From Clostridiales bacterium (GTDB lineage: Bacteria; Bacillota; Clostridia; Christensenellales; Aristaeellaceae): DNA of 8,815 nt. Location: assembly GCA_012522875.1 (NCBI GenBank), contig JAAYJP010000037.1, positions 1 to 8,815 on the forward strand, read 5' to 3'. Below the pieces are notes generated by a model. It was not told the DNA's origin. It searched no databases and saw nothing but the letters and a program-made list of their open reading frames with translations. Positions 6,503 through 8,815 of this stretch are shown here, in pieces; position 1 is the stretch's first letter; each line of letters opens with the position of its first letter. The position numbers were made by a program, and so were the translations under genes.

Positions 6503-8815
6503 ATGGCTCACGAAGTCCAAATGGGGAAACTGCGCAAACGCATGAGCTTCTCTCGCATCGACGAAGTGCTCGACATGCCCAACCTGATTGAGGTCCAGAA
6601 AAACTCTTACCGGCGTTTTCTGGAAGAGGACTTTAAAGAAGTCCTGGCGGATGTGTCCCCCATAACCGACTACTCTGAGAACCTGGTACTTGAATTCGTT
6701 GACTACAAACTCGACAAAACCCCCAAACACAGCGTGGAACGCTGCAAGGAACGGGACCTGACCTATTCGGCGCCGCTGAAGGTCTTCGTCAGGCTTAAAA
6801 ACAAGGAAACCGGCGAAATCAAGGAGAGCGAGGTCTTCATGGGGGACTTTCCCCTGATGACCGAGCACGGCACCTTTATCATCAACGGGGCGGAGCGCGT
6901 GATCGTCAGCCAATTGGTCCGCTCCCCCGGCGTCTACTTCACCCAGCAAATCGACAAGGCCGGCAAGCTGCTCTTCTCCGGGCAGATCATCCCCAACCGG
7001 GGGGCCTGGATCGAGTTTGAGACCGACAGCAATGACGGCCTCTGGGTACGGATTGACCGGGCCAGGAAACTGCCCATCACGGTCATCCTCAGGGCCCTGG
7101 GATACGGCACTGACCAGCATCTGATCGACCTGCTGGGCGAGGATGAGCGGCTTAATGCCACCATCAGCCACGCGGATGCCAACACCAAATCCCAGACGGA
7201 AGCGCTGCTGGAAATCTACCGCCGGCAGAAGCCCGGCGAGCCGCCCACCGAGGACGGCGCCCGGGTGCTGCTTCACAACCTGTTTTTTGACCCCAAGCGC
7301 TATGACCTCATGCGCGTGGGCCGCTACAAATACAACAAAAAGCTGGGTGTCGCCGACCGGATCACCGGGCATGTGGCAGCGAGCAATGTTGTCAACCCCG
7401 ATACGGGGGAGGTGATGGCCAAGAAGGGCACCACCATTGACGAAGCGCTGGCCATGGCCATCCAGAACGCCGGGGTCAACAAGGTGGAGCTCCAGGCGGG
7501 CGACCATGTGCACCGGGTGGTGGGCAACAACTTTGCTGACGCCGCGGAATACCTGCCTTTTGATCCCAGGGAGGCGGGCCTGAACGAAGCGGTGCACCTG
7601 CCCACCCTGAAGCACATCATCCAGAATGTGCCGGAGGAAGACCTCCTGCGCGTGGTGAAGGAGAACGTCCACAACCTGATCCCCCGCAACATCATCATCG
7701 ATGATATCGTGGCGGCGGTCAGCTACCTTTTGGGCCTGCCCCATGGCGTGGGCAGCGTGGATGACATCGACCACCTGGGAAACCGCCGCCTGCGCAGCGT
7801 GGGCGAGCTGCTCCAGAACCAGGTGCGCATCGGCATGAGCCGGCTTGAGCGCGTGGTGCGTGAACGCATGGCCATCCAGGATGCCAGCGACGTAAAGCCC
7901 GGGGATCTGATCAATATCCGCCCCGTGTCCGCCTCCATCAAGGAGTTTTTCGGCTCCTCCCAGCTCTCTCAGTTCATGGACCAGCCCAATCCCCTGGCGG
8001 AGCTGACGCACAAGCGCCGGCTGTCCGCCCTGGGCCCAGGCGGCCTCAACCGTGACCGCGCCGGGATGGAAGTGCGCGACGTGCATTATTCCCACTACGG
8101 CCGCATCTGCCCCATCGAAACGCCTGAAGGCCCCAACATCGGGCTGATTGGCAGCCTTGCCACCTATGCGAAGATCAACGAATACGGCTTCCTGGAAGCC
8201 ACCTACCGGAAGGTGGATCCCAAGACCCACCGGGTCACGGACGAAATCGTCTTCATGACCGCCGATGAGGAGGACAAGTACTACATCGCCCAGGCGCTGG
8301 AGCCTTTGAACGCGGACGGCAGCTTCATCAACGACCTGGTCACGGTGCGCTGGCGCGAGGATGTCCTTCGGGTTCCCCGGGACAGGGTGGACTATATTGA
8401 CGTCTCCTCCAAACAGCTGGTTTCCGTAGCCACCTCCATGATCCCCTTCCTGGAGAATGACGATGCCAACCGTGCCCTGATGGGGTCCAACATGCAGCGC
8501 CAGGCGGTGCCGCTGATCAAGCCTGAGGCCCCCATCATCGGAACAGGCATGGAATATAAGGCAGCCCATGACTCCGGCGTGGTGCTTTTGTCCAAGCACG
8601 CCGGCATCATCGACCGGGTGAGCGCGGACGAGATCGTCATCCAGGATCAGCAGGGCGAGAAGCACAGCTACTCCCTGACCAAATTTGCCCGCTCCAACCA
8701 GTCCACCTGCATCAACCAGCGTCCTCAGGTGAACGCGGGCGATGAAGTGGCGGTGGGCGACTTGCTGGCCGACGGGCCGGCCACGGACCTGGGGGAGATC
8801 TCCCTGGGCCGCAAT
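6503..8815 (+). CDS. rpoB: DNA-directed RNA polymerase subunit beta, RpoB (3'-truncated by window edge)
   Basis: RpoB forms one jaw of RNA polymerase and much of its active-site cleft. The first 771 residues are present, of roughly 1,180-1,250 expected in Bacillota. The N-terminus (SFSRIDEVLDMPNLIEVQKNSY), GTFIINGAERVIVSQLVRSPGVYF (123-146), the rifampicin-pocket region from GSSQLSQFMDQ (484-494) through HKRRLSALGPGG, and IETPEGPNIGLI (538-549) are all intact. Residues matching E. coli Q513, D516, H526, R529, S531 and L533 (here Q490, D493, H503, R506, S508, L510) are the sensitive-type residues, so rifampicin susceptibility is predicted. The window ends at GEISLGRN, just before the catalytic C-terminal half. 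Unusually, the upstream neighbour is a glycogen operon, not rplL. The ATG has an AAGGGGTGA ribosome binding site 9 nt upstream. Confidence 0.97.
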   Translation, partial: MAHEVQMGKLRKRMSFSRIDEVLDMPNLIEVQKNSYRRFLEEDFKEVLADVSPITDYSENLVLEFVDYKLDKTPKHSVERCKERDLTYSAPLKVFVRLKNKETGEIKESEVFMGDFPLMTEHGTFIINGAERVIVSQLVRSPGVYFTQQIDKAGKLLFSGQIIPNRGAWIEFETDSNDGLWVRIDRARKLPITVILRALGYGTDQHLIDLLGEDERLNATISHADANTKSQTEALLEIYRRQKPGEPPTEDGARVLLHNLFFDPKRYDLMRVGRYKYNKKLGVADRITGHVAASNVVNPDTGEVMAKKGTTIDEALAMAIQNAGVNKVELQAGDHVHRVVGNNFADAAEYLPFDPREAGLNEAVHLPTLKHIIQNVPEEDLLRVVKENVHNLIPRNIIIDDIVAAVSYLLGLPHGVGSVDDIDHLGNRRLRSVGELLQNQVRIGMSRLERVVRERMAIQDASDVKPGDLINIRPVSASIKEFFGSSQLSQFMDQPNPLAELTHKRRLSALGPGGLNRDRAGMEVRDVHYSHYGRICPIETPEGPNIGLIGSLATYAKINEYGFLEATYRKVDPKTHRVTDEIVFMTADEEDKYYIAQALEPLNADGSFINDLVTVRWREDVLRVPRDRVDYIDVSSKQLVSVATSMIPFLENDDANRALMGSNMQRQAVPLIKPEAPIIGTGMEYKAAHDSGVVLLSKHAGIIDRVSADEIVIQDQQGEKHSYSLTKFARSNQSTCINQRPQVNAGDEVAVGDLLADGPATDLGEISLGRN

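Noticed and set aside
6440..8665. 741-codon open frame on the - strand opposite rpoB
   Set aside because: rpoB is unmistakable on the + strand. The antisense frame reads His/Gly/Val-rich sequence with no recognisable domain, as expected from GC-rich codon bias.

Overview
The window carries a complete four-gene glycogen biosynthesis operon, glgB-glgC-glgD-glgA. It is followed on the same strand by the first 771 codons of rpoB, the RNA polymerase beta subunit, which runs off the right edge. All five genes are on the + strand. The DNA is GC-rich, with strong GGAGG-type ribosome binding sites. The glgC/glgD pair is a hallmark of Bacillota (Firmicutes), and the RpoB sequence (e.g. MDQ-NPLAELTHKRRLSALGPGG and DVHYSHYGR) is of the Bacillus/Clostridia type. 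My inference is a GC-rich member of the Clostridia; I cannot name a genus.

Region 1-195 is an intergenic control region. It holds a convincing extended -10 promoter reading right into glgB. It also holds a sigma-A-like promoter (TTGACA-N17-TACACT) reading left on the - strand, off the edge of the window, and a perfect spaced palindrome between the two. Region 196-4511 holds glgB, glgC and glgD packed with gaps of 4 and 10 nt, so they are almost certainly co-transcribed. glgB and glgC both start with TTG. glgA follows after a 58-nt gap containing a GC-rich hairpin. A rho-independent terminator closes the operon at 6271-6303. A strong promoter at 6364-6392 and a leader of about 100 nt then serve rpoB.

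The glg products form one pathway. GlgC makes ADP-glucose from glucose-1-phosphate and ATP. GlgD is the catalytically degenerate paralogue expected to be GlgC's partner subunit. GlgA polymerises ADP-glucose into alpha-1,4-glucan, and GlgB introduces the alpha-1,6 branches. No glycogen phosphorylase (glgP) follows glgA, unlike B. subtilis glgBCDAP.

I see no mobile element, CRISPR array, RNA gene or clearly novel system. The points most worth a second look are the ~84-residue Lys/Ala/Pro-rich, histone-H1-like tail on GlgA, rpoB sitting directly after a glycogen operon instead of after rplL, and the divergent promoter/palindrome arrangement at the left edge.
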